A DNA stretch of 64,000 nt from Apoda limacodes (GCA_946406115.1 OX291544.1:5332001-5396000); one strand, 5' to 3'. Positions 43,676 through 55,776 are shown, counted from the stretch's first letter. Made by a program: numbers and translations. Notes: generated by a model from the letters alone, not told the origin.

Positions 43676-44106
43676 AGCTTTTGCACACGGCTCCGTCGGC
43701 GCTAAATTCGGGTATCGGCTTGGGATTTCTACGAGATATCTTTGGTAACACTGCAAGGGCGGACCTAGAGCGGGGGCACTGAGGGCAATTGCTCCCCTCC
43801 AGGATCACTCAAGGAAATTTCATTAATTCATTGAAGGAACCAACGGTGACGGCGGATGCAGCAGTAGCACAACTAACTAAAGCCAACTCTTGTCATCAGT
43901 TTATGAAAGCCTATTTTAGACCTATAGAACATTTGTTTATAGTTATTCGTGCGAGAACTTTAATTTTCCGGGATAAAAAGTACTATATGTCCTTCTACGT
44001 TTCTTCAACTATCCCTGTGCCAAATGTCAGCTTAATTGAATGCTTCGTCGCGACGTAAAGGAAAGTCACACATATAAACTAACTTTCGCATTTATAATAT
44101 TAGGTA
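43676..44106 (-). mobile_element. Lep1-like Helitron with foreign insert
   Basis: The left end is the reverse of the family 3' end (a degraded 'atagcttttgcacacggctccgtcggcgctaaattcgg'); the right end is the reverse of the 5' start ('cgcatttataatattaggta'). About 43755-43925 is unlike any other copy and GC-richer; it looks inserted or captured. Confidence 0.6.
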
Positions 44107-47100
44107 GTATGGATAGTGCACACTATCAATAATGGATACTATCTAAATACATTTCCAAATATTAAGCTTACTTAAAAACGTTAGATTTCAGTCAGAGTTT
44201 ATGAACTTACCTTTACCCAGTCAGTCATGTTACCGACTACTGCAAGCTGTGTAAGAGAGTACTTAATAAGTTTATGTTTCTATGTAGATTATAATATTTC
44301 ATATTGGCTTACATACAATTATTTGTTCGATTTTTTCTCATACCGATTTGTAATCATAATCTCTTCATGATTTTGTTGTTCATATTTTTGCTATACATTA
44401 ATAATTCTATTATTGTTACTCATAATAATCATTATTCCGAAAATATTAACTCATAATGGCAGTAATTAAATTATATATTTACTCATAATATATTTTTCTA
44501 GAAAATTTATTATTTGTTTTATTTTACGATTGGTACGATTATCATTGAAATTTATAAATTCGCGTTAATAATGGTATTTATAATTAAAAGGCATTTATTA
44601 TCTTATACCTAAATGGAATGCAGAAATCGGTGGCCTATTTTTTTAGTAAGGAATTAAAAAAATTAAAATATTCAATTGCATGTTTTTTTTTTAATTTGCT
44701 TGGTATGTATTAAACACACCTCTCTGTGGGCTGCCCTCACTCGCTCGGGAAAAAAACGTAACCATTCCTAACCTAACCTAATACAAGTATCTCAGTATAA
44801 ACTTTTTTTATTGTGATTTAATTTATTGTAAAGTAATTTTTATTAAACTTGGTTGAGATTTGGAAAAGGAAAGTGGGGAATACGATACCCCGATTTTGAT
44901 GATAACGACTACTCAAAACAGCCCGAGGCGCAGTTGTTCCTATCGCGCATCCGTATTTTGGACCGGGTCCAAGTGCGACAGCAAGTGTTTTTCAAATACC
45001 TATATCTGCATTGGCTAGGTCGGGATGTTTCCCCTTAAGGGTGTAGTTAGAAGCAATCATAATGTTAAAATTGAGTTTGTTTCTCAGTCTGCCGAGAACC
45101 TGGTTTTTGTTCTTCACAGGATAGGTGGTCTTTATTGGAATCAGACGCAATGATGATCGGCTGATGGCTGGTAGCCTAACCCGCACGTTCCACCCTGCTT
45201 TACACATTATGACGTACAATGCATCTGCCCCTTTTATTATCTCTCTTCTTCTCTCTCTTTCATTTTCACCATCTCTGTCGGTCTTTCTATCTCTAGGTAG
45301 TGTCACGGAATAAGTTTTTGAAAACAGATTTGAACGATTTAAGAGTAAACAGAAACAAAACTGTATATCGATAGTAAAAATATAAAAAAAAAACTTTTCA
45401 ATTTCGGATTACAGCTAAAGTATTGAAGAAATATAAATAATATATATTAGCTGTTTTAAAGGAAATCTAAGTTACAGTTTTTGTATATACGATTTCATCG
45501 TATTAATAATTATTGTCGAAATATAAGCAAAAAACTAAAACAGGGGTAGGTAACGTAACAGTGCAAAAGCTATCGATGGGGACTTTTTGTATGTTCAACT
45601 GAAGGTCATAACGAACACGAACACCAAAATTCAAAACTACCAACCAAAGATTTTTTAACATAAAAATTTATCTAATTTGACTGTACTAATTACAAATATA
45701 TTTGTTTAAAAGTGAAGTATGTTTTTTATAATAGGTGTTCATAGATATATAAATATATAAATATATTTGAAGCTTCATAGCATTAATAGAATATTAAAAT
45801 ATTCTTACCTTAATAAATATTAATCGTTAATTATTTTATATTGACTTCTCCCATTTACACTTTTTTAAGACATAAATTTAAAAAAAAATAATAATTAAAT
45901 CGAAACGTATTCCTACACGAGGTAGACACAAACTTTCTCTGATCCACACAAGGTTTAAGAAAATGCATACATCATTTAAAGCACAATGTGGCCAGATGTG
46001 TGAAGAATGTGTAAAGCAGAAATATGACAATTTAATTTCAAAAAGTCAAAAATTTCTGTTAAGCGGATACTTGACAAAAAAACTTATTTTTTATACCATT
46101 AAAGACTACCTTGACAATAGAAATGCATAGTATTAAATAAATTATTGTTACCATAATATATGTTACTTAAAAATTCTATTATAAATTAAAATTTAATAGC
46201 GAAAACGTCAATTTAGTAACAAGTAACAAAAAAGGTAGGTATATAATATTCTATTCCTCTGGATCGTTCACGTCTATCAGAATAAAGATTCGAATCGTTT
46301 AAAAGCGGACCGGTTTATGTTATATACTGCGAAGTTAAAATATGCGATTATTGTGTTAGCCGTTCCGCATCTTTACCAACCTAGATCAAGCTCATATCTA
46401 TCTGAGCTTCTTAGTGCGATAACAGGACACCTTAATGGACCATTTTCGTTAACCACAATAGGATTTACTTTAAGTTTTAAGTATTTTTGCCTTCTTGAAT
46501 TTCGGCTTTATGTTAGAAATATATCAATTTATATTTTTTTTTGCTATTAATGAATGAAATCGCTGGGATTAAAGGTTTCACAAGATTCACTCTTACTATA
46601 CGAAAAAAGATGTACATTCAACAAACTCCGTCATCTCGGTAAATAGGTACGAACAATGACCTTGGGTACGAACCTATTACATACCATTATATCGATACTT
46701 CGTAAATTAAGTGCATATTTGCAAAGAAAATATTAGGACTATGGAACGTAAGGTAAGAACAGATATAAATAGGCATTGCTATGTCCATTCATAAATTATT
46801 GCTAAGACCTCAGAATTTAAAACAGTACTAAGAATTTAGAATTCCTATCATAGATCTTGTAATGTCACTTTGTTCTTCTAGTTAACAATGGCTACGCTGT
46901 CGAAGTATTTCTCTATGGCCATTATTTCAAGGCGAAACAAAGCTTCAAAAATGCCATCATCAAGTTGTTTGATACGGTGATATCATCACATTATGTCAAC
47001 CGACGAAGAGTCAGAGGTCCCATATATCAGCGTGCAATCCCAGATTGTATTGTATTGTCCGCCATTTTGAAAAAGCCGGTATTAAGTACTTTTAAAGTCC

Positions 47101-47204
47101 ATCACACACATTTAGCTATAATAAACATATACAAATATGATTATAGTAAATTGTGTATAGTATAATTGTGTTAAGAGAGGTAAATATTGGGATTGAGGGA
47201 GAGT
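44107..47204. other. Long noncoding stretch
   Basis: 44853-45045 is GC-richer with a 61-codon plus frame; 45237-45300 is a pyrimidine-rich tract (ctctcttcttctctctctttc). No domain or known repeat was recognised, and most of the rest is above 70% A/T by eye. Confidence 0.4.
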
Positions 47205-47340
47205 GGGGACTATTTAGAAGCCTGAGGCCGAAGGCCAAAAGCTTTAATGGCTCGAGTTTGTCATATCCGTACCGCCCGTGTTACACACAATGTTTTGCGT
47301 GCTTTACCTGCACGTAATGATACTGTTTACGAGTAAGTGT
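47205..47340 (+). repeat. Family-G dispersed repeat, copy 1
   Basis: 'gccaaaagctttaatggctcgag', 'taccgcccgtg' and 'cctgcacgtaatgatactgtttac' occur in the same order at 56755-56955. Confidence 0.5.
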
Positions 47341-47651
47341 TATAACAATTCACAATCTTTACATGGATTTATATTAATAGGAAGTTCTCTATCAAGTATT
47401 GGTCATTTAAGTTATGGATCATTTCGAGTATTGGTCATTCAGCATCAACTTTTTGTGCATGTGTCAATGTGAGAATTTTGAATTGGTCATTAGCGTCATA
47501 GCGAATGAGTCAATACCGGAAATGCGTCGGAAGGAAAAATAGTTGTTCCGAAAGTTTATTTTCAAATACAAGTTAAGCAAAAATAAAATATTTTTCTTCT
47601 TAACTAAATTTATGCTTACACTTGGAACCTAAATGTTAACGTATAGTGTGG

Positions 47652-47750
47652 TTTTTGAGAAACTTCCTCCCGCAAACGCTTAGGTTGTGGTATAAGCTCC
47701 CTACCGAGATTTTCTCTGAGGACTACAGTATGGGGTTCTTCAACAAAATA
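47652..47750 (+). mobile_element. LINE-A internal fragment lacking a 3' end
   Basis: 'gagaaacttcctcccgcaaacgcttaggttgtgg' and 'gattttctctgaggactacagtatggggttcttcaa' match the LINE-A region coding for NFLPRTLGLWNELPAKVF and on. It stops before the 3' UTR and poly-A, unlike normal LINE insertions, so later deletion or replacement is likely; a family-C element follows at once. Confidence 0.75.
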
Positions 47751-48003
47751 CACAAATTGCTTCAAGTGTGCCTATAAAATTTTCAAGAGTTCGTTTGATT
47801 TTTCCACGATCCCATCAATAAATCCTGATTTGATAACCATGACACCATGGGTGTCCATTTGTTGTATACCATAACCTTCTCCAGAATGTAACAAATGCTT
47901 TTTTGAAAAAAGGTTCAGCCAATGGCGAGATAATTGCGGACAAACATACATACATACAAACATACAGGTCAAACTGAGAACCTCCTTTTTTTAAAGTCGG
48001 TTA
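47751..48003 (-). mobile_element. Family-C element end
   Basis: Reverse of the segment in the 510-bp duplication: 'ttaaccgactttaaaaaaaggaggttctcagtttgacc', (GTAT)n, 'cgcaattatctcgccattggctgaacc', 'gagaaggttatggtatacaacaaatgga'. Homology to 12985-13170 is clear. Confidence 0.75.
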
Positions 48004-48629
48004 ATAACATAATATAAGTAAAAAATTACCGTATTGCTTTTATTTTTAATATATGTCAGTATCCTGGTATTTTTTATTTAAATATAATATATAGCTGCGT
48101 ATATACGTGGTGGTGGTTAAATATTAGTTACTATAGATATTATGTATATATTATAATATATATTGCTATAATAATAAATATTACCTACTTTATATTATAG
48201 CAACATATGTGACGGGCTTCGAAGTTGGAAATGATTTTATATTCGGTCGATTTGCTGGGCTTTAAAGTAGATTCCCTTGACATTAATGTCTGTGTCATCT
48301 TTCCAAGTAACTGCGAAGTAAGTAACTTGAAACTAGCTTCGTTATTTGATTGTTTGGTTTGATATATCACCGACATTAGTATAAGTTCACTAATCAAAGT
48401 TAGCTCATAAAGGGCAGGCTTGACTTGAGACATAAGTACCGAGGAAATGACAATTTTCAAAATTTTTACTTTCGTTTTCACGCGTTCACATTTTGGCGCA
48501 TTATGTTAGTATCAATGAGGATCAACGAGGTTTTTAGTTTTGAATGTAGTATTAAAGTACTTGAGAAATCAAAAATATTGGTATATTTTGTTTTGTCATA
48601 CGACCAAAAATGAGCTAGTAGTATTCAAA
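48004..48629. other. AT-rich noncoding stretch
   Basis: Nothing recognised; 48185-48481 is open on the minus strand for 98 codons without a domain. Confidence 0.4.
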
Positions 48630-48965
48630 TTAATGCGTCGATCGCCGAGTTGCCGCTGCGCAGAGTGCGTGACGTCATCTTACTCATCGGCCGCTAGTTA
48701 GCCGTTGGCAGTAATAAAGCGCGCAGTGTTCATGTTTGATTCACGGACTTAAAAAAAAATTAAATGGAACCATTTTAATCGATATACCACGTCATGTCTT
48801 AGATCTGAAAATATTTTGGTAAAAATCTGTCCAGCGGTTGTTTTTTATCGCTTAAAAACTGTTTTTTTTTGTTACGCGATAACTTCGCGGATGGAGAACA
48901 GATTTCAACAATTTATACGTTTACCCTTTTGGTCCCGTTTTTACCCTTTGGATACGGAACCCTAA
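48630..48965 (+). repeat. GC-rich block plus dispersed repeat
   Basis: 48635-48735 is CG-rich with TGACGTCA at about 48672; 48775-48965 matches the repeat at 28380 ('accacgtcatgtcttagatctgaaaa', 'gtccagcggttgttttttatcgc') and ends 'ggatacggaaccctaaaaa'. Probably one element with a GC-rich end. Confidence 0.5.
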
Positions 48966-50039
48966 AAATAAGCGAGACGGCACAAAACAGCCATGACAAC
49001 CACACTCAACAAATATATTGATAATTCCGTCAGCAAGTTTAGTGTATTGAACCATACTAAATAAATTGCAAGTGGGTACCTACCTAGTTGCTTTAGTTCA
49101 AAAGCCATCCGCGGATGCCACTTTATCACAATCGCGAATGATTTACATATAAATGAACAAAGATAACATTCGTTATTCAAGATATAATAAATACTTTATT
49201 CATAACTTCCAAATACGTCCCTGTATTTTTACTTTACATTCATTTTGATACCTACCGCATACAGTCAGGCACAAATCCAAACTTTCGTTTCGTGGGGGGA
49301 CAAACATTGCATCAACCATGGACTCTGTAAAAAATTGCTCGTTATGCTCCCGTTTAGTTTATGTAACGTTAGTTTTCGGGGGAAGGGGAGGGGGGAGAGT
49401 GATAAATCACAACTATCCCCCCCTCTGTATACGTCCCTGCATACAGCTTAGAGTCCGCACCACCACTCAAGTCCTGTCATAAAAACTGGAACTATTGCAA
49501 TAAAATTTAATAAATCATCGGCGAATCTGTTTTACCTTATTGAAAACCAGAGAACACAAGTAATACTTTGATAGGGATAGCACTTTGTGGAATAGGTACC
49601 TATTAGGTATAATTCTTATTGACAAGATTTAGTTACAAGACTACTGGTGTCCACTCGATCTTAGATAAAGAATCAAACCCCTCGCACCCTCTCGATAGAG
49701 AGTAAATTACTTATCGGTGGCTACAGATAATACATACCTAGTATACTTATCTAGTTATCGGACTTGTACTAAAGTTACAATAAGTATGCAGATAAATAAG
49801 ATAAAGAAGTAAGGTTACTTCTGTAGTTTCCGGCCACGGATCTCAGCACTGGTAAACTTCGAATGATTAGGTATTCAAATAACATAAAAGAATCCACTTT
49901 CGGAAGGTTAATTGATTGAGCATGTACAAAACGAACTTCAATTTTATTAATACTCATAATGTGTAGGTATTGGTTTAATAGTAATTATCACAAATTTCCA
50001 TTTTTCATATGTATCGACACTTTATTTAGGTTCATATCG
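48966..50039. other. Noncoding stretch
   Basis: 49370-49425 has a G-run followed by a C-run (ggggaaggggaggggggag ... tatcccccc). No coding signal. Confidence 0.4.
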
Positions 50040-50300
50040 CGTCTCAGCTCCGTCGAGGCGCGAGCGACTTTTAAATGAGTGCACGAGCGCGCTGTCCGTT
50101 CAAGTACGATGACGTCACACGCAATCGCGGCGCATTGGCTTTTAGCGGCATGGAAGAGTTATTTTATTATTTAATATCTCTGTAAGTAATGGTCCGATTT
50201 TAATAATTCAAAAAGATATACTATTCTTATGTTATAGAGAACAAAATAGGAAACACATAACATTCTATTTAACTTGTCATTAAGTAATAAATAATGTAAC
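50040..50300 (+). repeat. GC-rich block with TGACGTCA, then AT-rich repeat
   Basis: 50037-50150 is CG-rich and contains TGACGTCA near 50110, like the block at 48635. 'aatatctctgtaagtaatggtccgattttaataattcaaaa' follows. A promoter reading is possible, but the parallel with 48630-48965 favours a repeat. Confidence 0.4.
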
Positions 50301-50399
50301 GATGAAGTTTAACCATAAGGAATATTGGAAGAGAGTTGTGACCGAACTTAATTTTGTACATTAGGTACAATTAAACTTAACAACATATCGTACACAAAT

Positions 50400-50645
50400 A
50401 TATATAATGATATCTTCTCGCCGCGGTACCACCCGCTCTACGTTCGTTTTTTCGGTGTAGGATTTTAACGGTAATTCCTTAATTATCGAAAAAAAAACCG
50501 ATTTACACTTGACATTTTCAAGCAACCTATGTTTTTTCTCGGGAATCAAACTATCTTCATGCCAAATTTAATTTTAAACTGTACAGCGGTTTAAGCGCGA
50601 AGAGGCAACAGACAGATAGACATAGTTTCTTTCGCATTTCTTTCT
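50400..50645 (-). mobile_element. Decayed Lep1-like Helitron
   Basis: The reverse of the family order: 'tctcgccgcggtaccacccgct', 'ggtgtaggattttaacggtaattcctt', 'gccaaatttaattttaaactgtacagcggttt', 'aagaggcaacagacagatagac'. Neither terminus is exact. Confidence 0.55.
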
Positions 50646-51041
50646 TTCAATACATTTTATATATATGATGAAGTTGATGGTGTCATGTCTTATCACATAA
50701 CGCAATAAAATGGCAAGCACCCTGTGAGTGAATATGACTAATTTTAGTTTTTGGTACTGATTATTTAAACTACCAACAAACATGACCTCCAGTCATGTTA
50801 TTTATGAGTGGTTTTACTTTGTTGCAAATTTATGTCTTTAGCACCACTAGTATTAGGTACTGCTAACGTGTGCTTTGCATTATACTGGTCGGTCCTATAC
50901 CTGCCTCTACAGTAGGTGAGTAAGCTATTGTTACTGAAGTATACTGAAGGACATAAGTTAAATATAACCTGAAAACTCTTTTGTGATGATAAAAAGTAAT
51001 TTTGAAAGAATGTACATTTTACTAGATAGGTACCCTATATT
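50646..51041. other. AT-rich noncoding stretch
   Basis: Nothing recognised. Confidence 0.45.
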
Positions 51042-51156
51042 CCAAGTTAGGTTTTGTGTTTAGGCCCAGTTCTTGAATATTCAAAGTTTGATTTTGTATT
51101 TAGGCACAGTTGTAAATTTCAAGTTTGGTTTTATGTTTACGCCCAGTTTTTGTGTT
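51042..51156 (+). repeat. Three-copy tandem repeat, ~39-bp unit
   Basis: 'aagttaggttttgtgtttaggcccagttcttg' at 51044 recurs at 51084 and 51121 with several differences per copy. Confidence 0.75.
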
Positions 51157-51216
51157 ATTTAGCATAATGTATCAATCTGTTAGCAAGAAACGTATATTTA
51201 TTAATATAATAGATAA

Positions 51217-51354
51217 GGGACCTTATTGAGCACAGTCTCGGGTACACCAGATTCGTAAATCTCGAGTCAAATGTTTAGTTACAAGTACATTGCATTTATT
51301 TTTTTCTCGAATTCCATAGTCTAGTGTACTCGAGACTGTTTCCAATAATCCCCC
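51217..51354. mobile_element. 138-bp MITE with ~35-bp terminal inverted repeats
   Basis: Left end GGGACCTTATTGAGCACAGT and inverted right end GGGGGATTATTGGAAACAGT continue through 'CTCGGGTACACCAGA' / 'CTCGAGTACACTAGA'. The short middle is AT-rich. No target duplication could be fixed. Confidence 0.8.
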
Positions 51355-52282
51355 TGTACAGTGTTTTAGAAACAGTTAATAGCTACAATGTTTTGTAACT
51401 TTGACTTAGTAGTAAGTACTTGAGTACCTAATAAGCATATAACTACCTAACTACTCATATTTAGTTGCCAATAAATCATCTCATCGCGAATTAAGGTAAT
51501 ATAAACTTATAAATAAATAATATTGTGTTTTTTTATTTTGGTAATGTATGATGCAGTCAAATTAACATACTTTTAAGTAAAGTATTCGTCTCTTCTTGAA
51601 TAGTTCCTTCATTTAAAAAAATCTATCTAATTAATATTTTTTTTAAACTTTCAAGCAAGATTGATACTTTGAGTAAAATAAATTGTTTGATTATGAGATT
51701 CTCTTTCAGAATTAGAAATTAAAATTCTATTTCTTTAGATAAGATAAACAGTAAATTTAGTTCTAGTAAAATTACATTGTTGGTTTAACATTTTCGTGTA
51801 AAGAAAAATTTCATTTTATGCAAAAATAACCAATCTACTAATAACAGATTTAGGACTCTTAGTAGATTAGAAAATAATTCACAATTACGTAGATACGAAT
51901 ACAGAATTATTTACATGTTTGTATACAGCCTATTTATAAAGATACTAGACAATCTGGTCTGATAAGACAAGCCGTATCTATCACCTATGAATTCTTTAGC
52001 GGTAGGCGGCACATCAACAAGTCATCGCATAAAACATACCGAAAAGTTATCTACGAACAATCTACAATCTAGTGTGATGTGCCACATCCCACAGGCTGAA
52101 GGGTTTCTTAAATTATGGATAAAACTCGAAATTTTAACCAGCTTATTATCATACAATGAATAAATCAAATCTTTAAGCAACAAAAAGAATAACTTGAGCT
52201 TATATGAAGTAAGCAAGCACACATAGATATAATGATTGAAAGGGATGGGAGCGAGGGAGTCCGGTAAATCAAGAGTTAAATG
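51355..52282. other. AT-rich noncoding stretch
   Basis: Nothing recognised. Confidence 0.5.
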
Positions 52283-53085
52283 TGCTAAATTTACATTACC
52301 AAATGATCAAGACCCTTATTAATATTAATGGGGAGCAATTAGAACTCGTTGATTCAAAAGTCTTTCTTGTCATAAAGCTGGACTCTAAATTCAATAGGAT
52401 ACTCATTCATATATTCATAACCTAGTCAAAAAACTTGCACTGCTGTGTATGCGATCAAGAAAATAAGACAATTGATCGATGTCGACACTGCAAAAATAAT
52501 ATATTTTAGCTATTTCCATAGGTCAATGACATATTGTATCTTATTGTAGGGAAGCGCTGCTGATGTAAATACAATATTTGTGTTACAAAAACGGCAGTTC
52601 GTGCTATTTACAAATTAGGATCTGAAATATCTCTGAGGGAGAGATTTAGGGAAGTAAATATTTTAACTCTGACGCCGGAGTACATATAGAACAAAGTTAC
52701 TAATATTCAAAAGGTATCAATAAGTAAATTTCAATTTACTTAAAAAAATAATTTAAAAAAGGCTACTACAAAATTTAAGACTATAGTCATTGAAGATGCT
52801 CGGTTACAGGACGCATGGGTAAACCAAATAAAGTAGTATAAAATGTTTAAATGTGTTGTATATGTTGTGTTATTGACTTTTCTATCTATCCATCACGACA
52901 CTTATCCATCACGACACTTATCCATCACGACACTTATCCATCACGACACTTATCCATCACGACACTTATCCTCGAAAGATGTAACGCTCGTATGCTCAAA
53001 AAATAATATTTCATTACTTTGACGATTCAAAAGTGATTGTAAAATCCTTATTTGAATAAAACATTTTGACTTTGACTTTGACTTG
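52283..53085 (+). pseudogene. LINE-B copy 2, internally deleted and decayed
   Basis: Matches the LINE-B reverse transcriptase from about position 3863 to 4290 ('gctaaatttacattaccaaatg', 'gcgatcaagaaaataagacaattg', 'gatgtaaatacaatattt'), then jumps to the C-terminal region and 3' UTR, ending with the same 'ttttgactttgac' tail. Frameshifts and stops are frequent. A 16-bp array interrupts the 3' UTR. Confidence 0.85.
52891..52970. repeat. 16-bp tandem array, five exact copies
   Basis: Unit catcacgacacttatc repeated five times without a mismatch over 80 bases, followed by 'ctcgaaagatgtaacgctcgtatg'. It lies in the 3' UTR of the decayed LINE-B copy; the intact copy at 4560-4860 lacks it. Confidence 0.95.
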
Positions 53086-53164
53086 TGACACCCAAGTTTC
53101 ACCGATAGTATTCCGCCTCACAAATGTGATAGGCAGTAGGTACGTTTGGTAAAAAAGTATTAAA

Positions 53165-53235
53165 AATATATATATGTTACCCTTACCAGGAATCAAACCC
53201 GGCATCCTTGACTTAACAGCCCATTCTACCACTGC
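53165..53235 (-). repeat. tRNA-like SINE head
   Basis: Minus strand: 'taacgcagtggtagaatggg' (good A box, TGG..AGTGG type) and 'ccGGGTTTGATTCCtgg' (good B box) at normal tRNA spacing. The ends do not pair as an acceptor stem, so a SINE head or tRNA pseudogene fits better than a working tRNA. Confidence 0.55.
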
Positions 53236-54261
53236 GTTACTTTTACGTTGGTCAATAAAGGAATTGTCTTGCTAACTTTTCGTCTCAAAAGACAAAATAC
53301 CATGTAAGTTATTATAGGCAGGTTAGAACCTAACACATAATACTATCACCATAGGTAGGTATCTAATTCGTCGCGGGTACAGCGTACTAGACCTGACTTC
53401 CAAAATTGTTATCCGCAACGGATGAAGTATCCAAAACAAGTCCTGTTAGTTTGCGGATAGCAGGATATCGGCTGCGGAAGGCTTTGCATTCCAATCAGCT
53501 GATGTCATCAGCATTAAGTTATTTAATCTATAGTTATCATCTTATTAATAAATTATCTGCTGTTAAGTAAAGTTAAATTATCTTAAGCCTGTTGTTAAAC
53601 TCATGTTACACGAAGTTAAAGTTAATTATGACCTTGCACTTCGATTTACAATATATGAATATCTGTATTTCTGCATCATGCGTTACTATAATAAGCAAAG
53701 ACTGGACGATATCTTCTGCATATATAAAACTCAATGGCTGTCTGTCTGTGCGTTTGTGTTTTTTTTTCACGACTGAGAAGCTGAACAATTTTAAGCAGCT
53801 GGACTTCTTAGAAAACTTTGAGTATAAGTCTGATTAGAGCACAGACGGTTAGGTAAAAGAAATTGGACTGAACCGCTATGCCGATTTAAATAAAATTGTA
53901 AAGAGGAAGAGTAGAACATAGCTGCATATAAAAATGACGAGTGTGTCTTGAATAAATAACAAAAATTTGAATTAATTGAATTAATAAAGCAAACTTTCTT
54001 AGTAAGTATAATTACCTAATCAAAGAGTTGCCATTGGAATCCGACACCGATAACCGAAAGTTTATTTTGTTCAAAAGTTAAGCATTTAACTTGAAAATCA
54101 AGAATTTAACTTAGGCCAAAACACTTTATTATCACTCACTGCGAATTTATAAATATGCACCTTTTATTATTCGTATTTGTTAGCGCAATAGACACACGCA
54201 CATATATATAAACATAGCATGACGATGTAACAAAACGGGCAACCCCCCTACACACACACAC
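53236..54261. other. Noncoding stretch with Helitron-like words
   Basis: 53715-54060 contains 'catatataaaactcaatggctgtctgtctgtgcg' and 'gactgaaccgctatgccgattt', words of Helitron 5' regions, but no clear end. (CA)n at 54251-54264. Confidence 0.4.
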
Positions 54262-54566
54262 ACTCAGCGCGCTCCGTACAAACGTAACTATAGTTTGATT
54301 GATTCAATTTTATAGACATGATCTAGGAATTAATATCTAGGTCTGCAGTGTGATAGTTTTCTATTAAATTTTATAGGTTGAAAGTTTTAGAGGCTTCTTA
54401 GTTTTTATACAAATGGTTACGAATAACTTTGTAAAATAACAAATAATTAGGATTTTGGAAAAAACAGACATAGATACTCTTTAGATCATGTTTAGGTAAG
54501 TACATAATTGTATGATATACTGAAACTTCGTTTGTATGATGAGACACGCTATGTGGCGCCCGCAAG
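54262..54566. mobile_element. Family-F MITE, copy 2 (inverted relative to copy 1)
   Basis: The middle matches the inverse of 27700-27860 closely ('atatctaggtctgcagtgtg', 'aaattttatag', 'tacaaatggtt'), and the right end 'tcgtttgtatgatgagacacgctatgtggcgcc' matches the inverse of the left TIR of copy 1. The left end is more decayed ('gcgcgctccgtacaaacg'). Confidence 0.8.
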
Positions 54567-55149
54567 GTACCTACGTACAATTTGCAATGCAGTACACCGC
54601 TGCTGTTACCTTATAACTTGAAAAACCTTGATAAAGTATCAAAGTGCTTGATCACGGATTCCTATATAGATAGGTATTCATTTTAAATGGGCAGCCAGAT
54701 AAAATAAGTGAATGTATTTTCCGCATTCTTAAAAAGTTGACAAATATGTTTTATGAATACGAAACGTAGTCCCTAAACATATTAACATAAGATCCCTTTT
54801 CGGCCACGACTCGGCAGGTACAGTCGCAGCACATCGACCGATAAGATTGCGTATCCAATTGTGCTGAAATGTGCCGCCCCGTGATATGACCCGTGATAAC
54901 GTTAATTCACAGCACTTTTATTTTAATGCACATTCCTTTATACGTTTATAACAACGGACTTCAAAAATAATTTCTTTTTGCAAAAATGCACTAAAATGGT
55001 AAAAATAATTACTTATTTCCAAAAATATGATCTGAATTACAGTTTGAAGTTGGTTTCCTGCAAGAGAAGTGTGTTATAAAAATGTTTGATTACTTACATA
55101 GACACCAAATTAAAACTGTAATTCAGATTAGAATTTTGGAAATTAGTAA
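54567..55149. other. AT-rich noncoding stretch
   Basis: Contains a pair of inverted words, 'ccaaaaatatgatctgaattacagttt' near 55020 and 'aaactgtaattcagattagaattttgg' near 55113, about 70 bases apart, which could form a hairpin of about 25 base pairs. Confidence 0.45.
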
Positions 55150-55776
55150 TTATTTAGAACTCGTTGTTTTTTTTTTTTGTTAAAATGTTTTTTTTTTTTT
55201 ACTTTTGAGTGACGACTTGCTTTTTTCGTACACTATATAATAAAATAAAAACATCATTCCTTACTCGTAACAAAATTTTATTACAATCAACAACATAAAA
55301 GGCAATGCACCAGTTCCAAATTAAAAACAATTAATTTTTTGACCAAGGGTTTCAGTTTTAAATTCACTACATTAATCTGACGACCACCTCGGAAGTTATA
55401 ACCTCTAAATAAAAAAAAGTTTAGTGAATGAAATAGTGAAGTATATATATGACGGAGCTATGCCCGAACGTATATATATGACGGAGCTATGCCCGAACGT
55501 ATATATATGACGGAGCTATGCTCGAACGTATATATATGACGGAGCTATGCCCGAACGTATATATATGACGGAGCTATGCCCGAACGTATATATATGACGG
55601 AGCTATGCCCGAACGTATATATATGACGGAGCTATGCCCGAACTTATATATATGACGGAGCTATGCCCGAACGTATATATATGACGGAGCTATGCCCGAA
55701 CTTATATATATGACGGAGCTATGCCCGAAAGTATACATACAAACATCCGAATTGAGAACCTCCTCCTTTTTTAAAA
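55150..55776 (-). mobile_element. Family-C dispersed repeat enlarged by a minisatellite
   Basis: Homologous along its length to 38340-38826. It differs mainly by the ten-copy 29-bp array at 55441-55729. Confidence 0.8.
55441..55729. repeat. 29-bp minisatellite, ten copies
   Basis: 'gacggagc' occurs at 55451 and then every 29 bases to 55712. The unit is about cgtatatatatgacggag plus ctatgcccgaa. Variants are few: one 'gctcg' for 'gcccg' and two 'cttat' for 'cgtat'. The related element at 38340 has one unit only. Confidence 0.97.

Noticed and set aside
45125..45313. Signal-peptide-like frame (LLLSLSFSPSLSVFLSLG)
   Set aside because: It is produced by a pyrimidine-rich low-complexity tract.
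52891..52970. Possible CRISPR-like array
   Set aside because: The 16-base units are directly adjacent without spacers, in eukaryotic repeat DNA.
53165..53235. Functional tRNA gene
   Set aside because: A and B boxes are good, but the ends do not pair as an acceptor stem and no clean anticodon arm could be drawn.
55441..55729. Possible CRISPR array or satellite centromere
   Set aside because: Units abut with no spacers and the array is only ten copies long within a transposon-like repeat.
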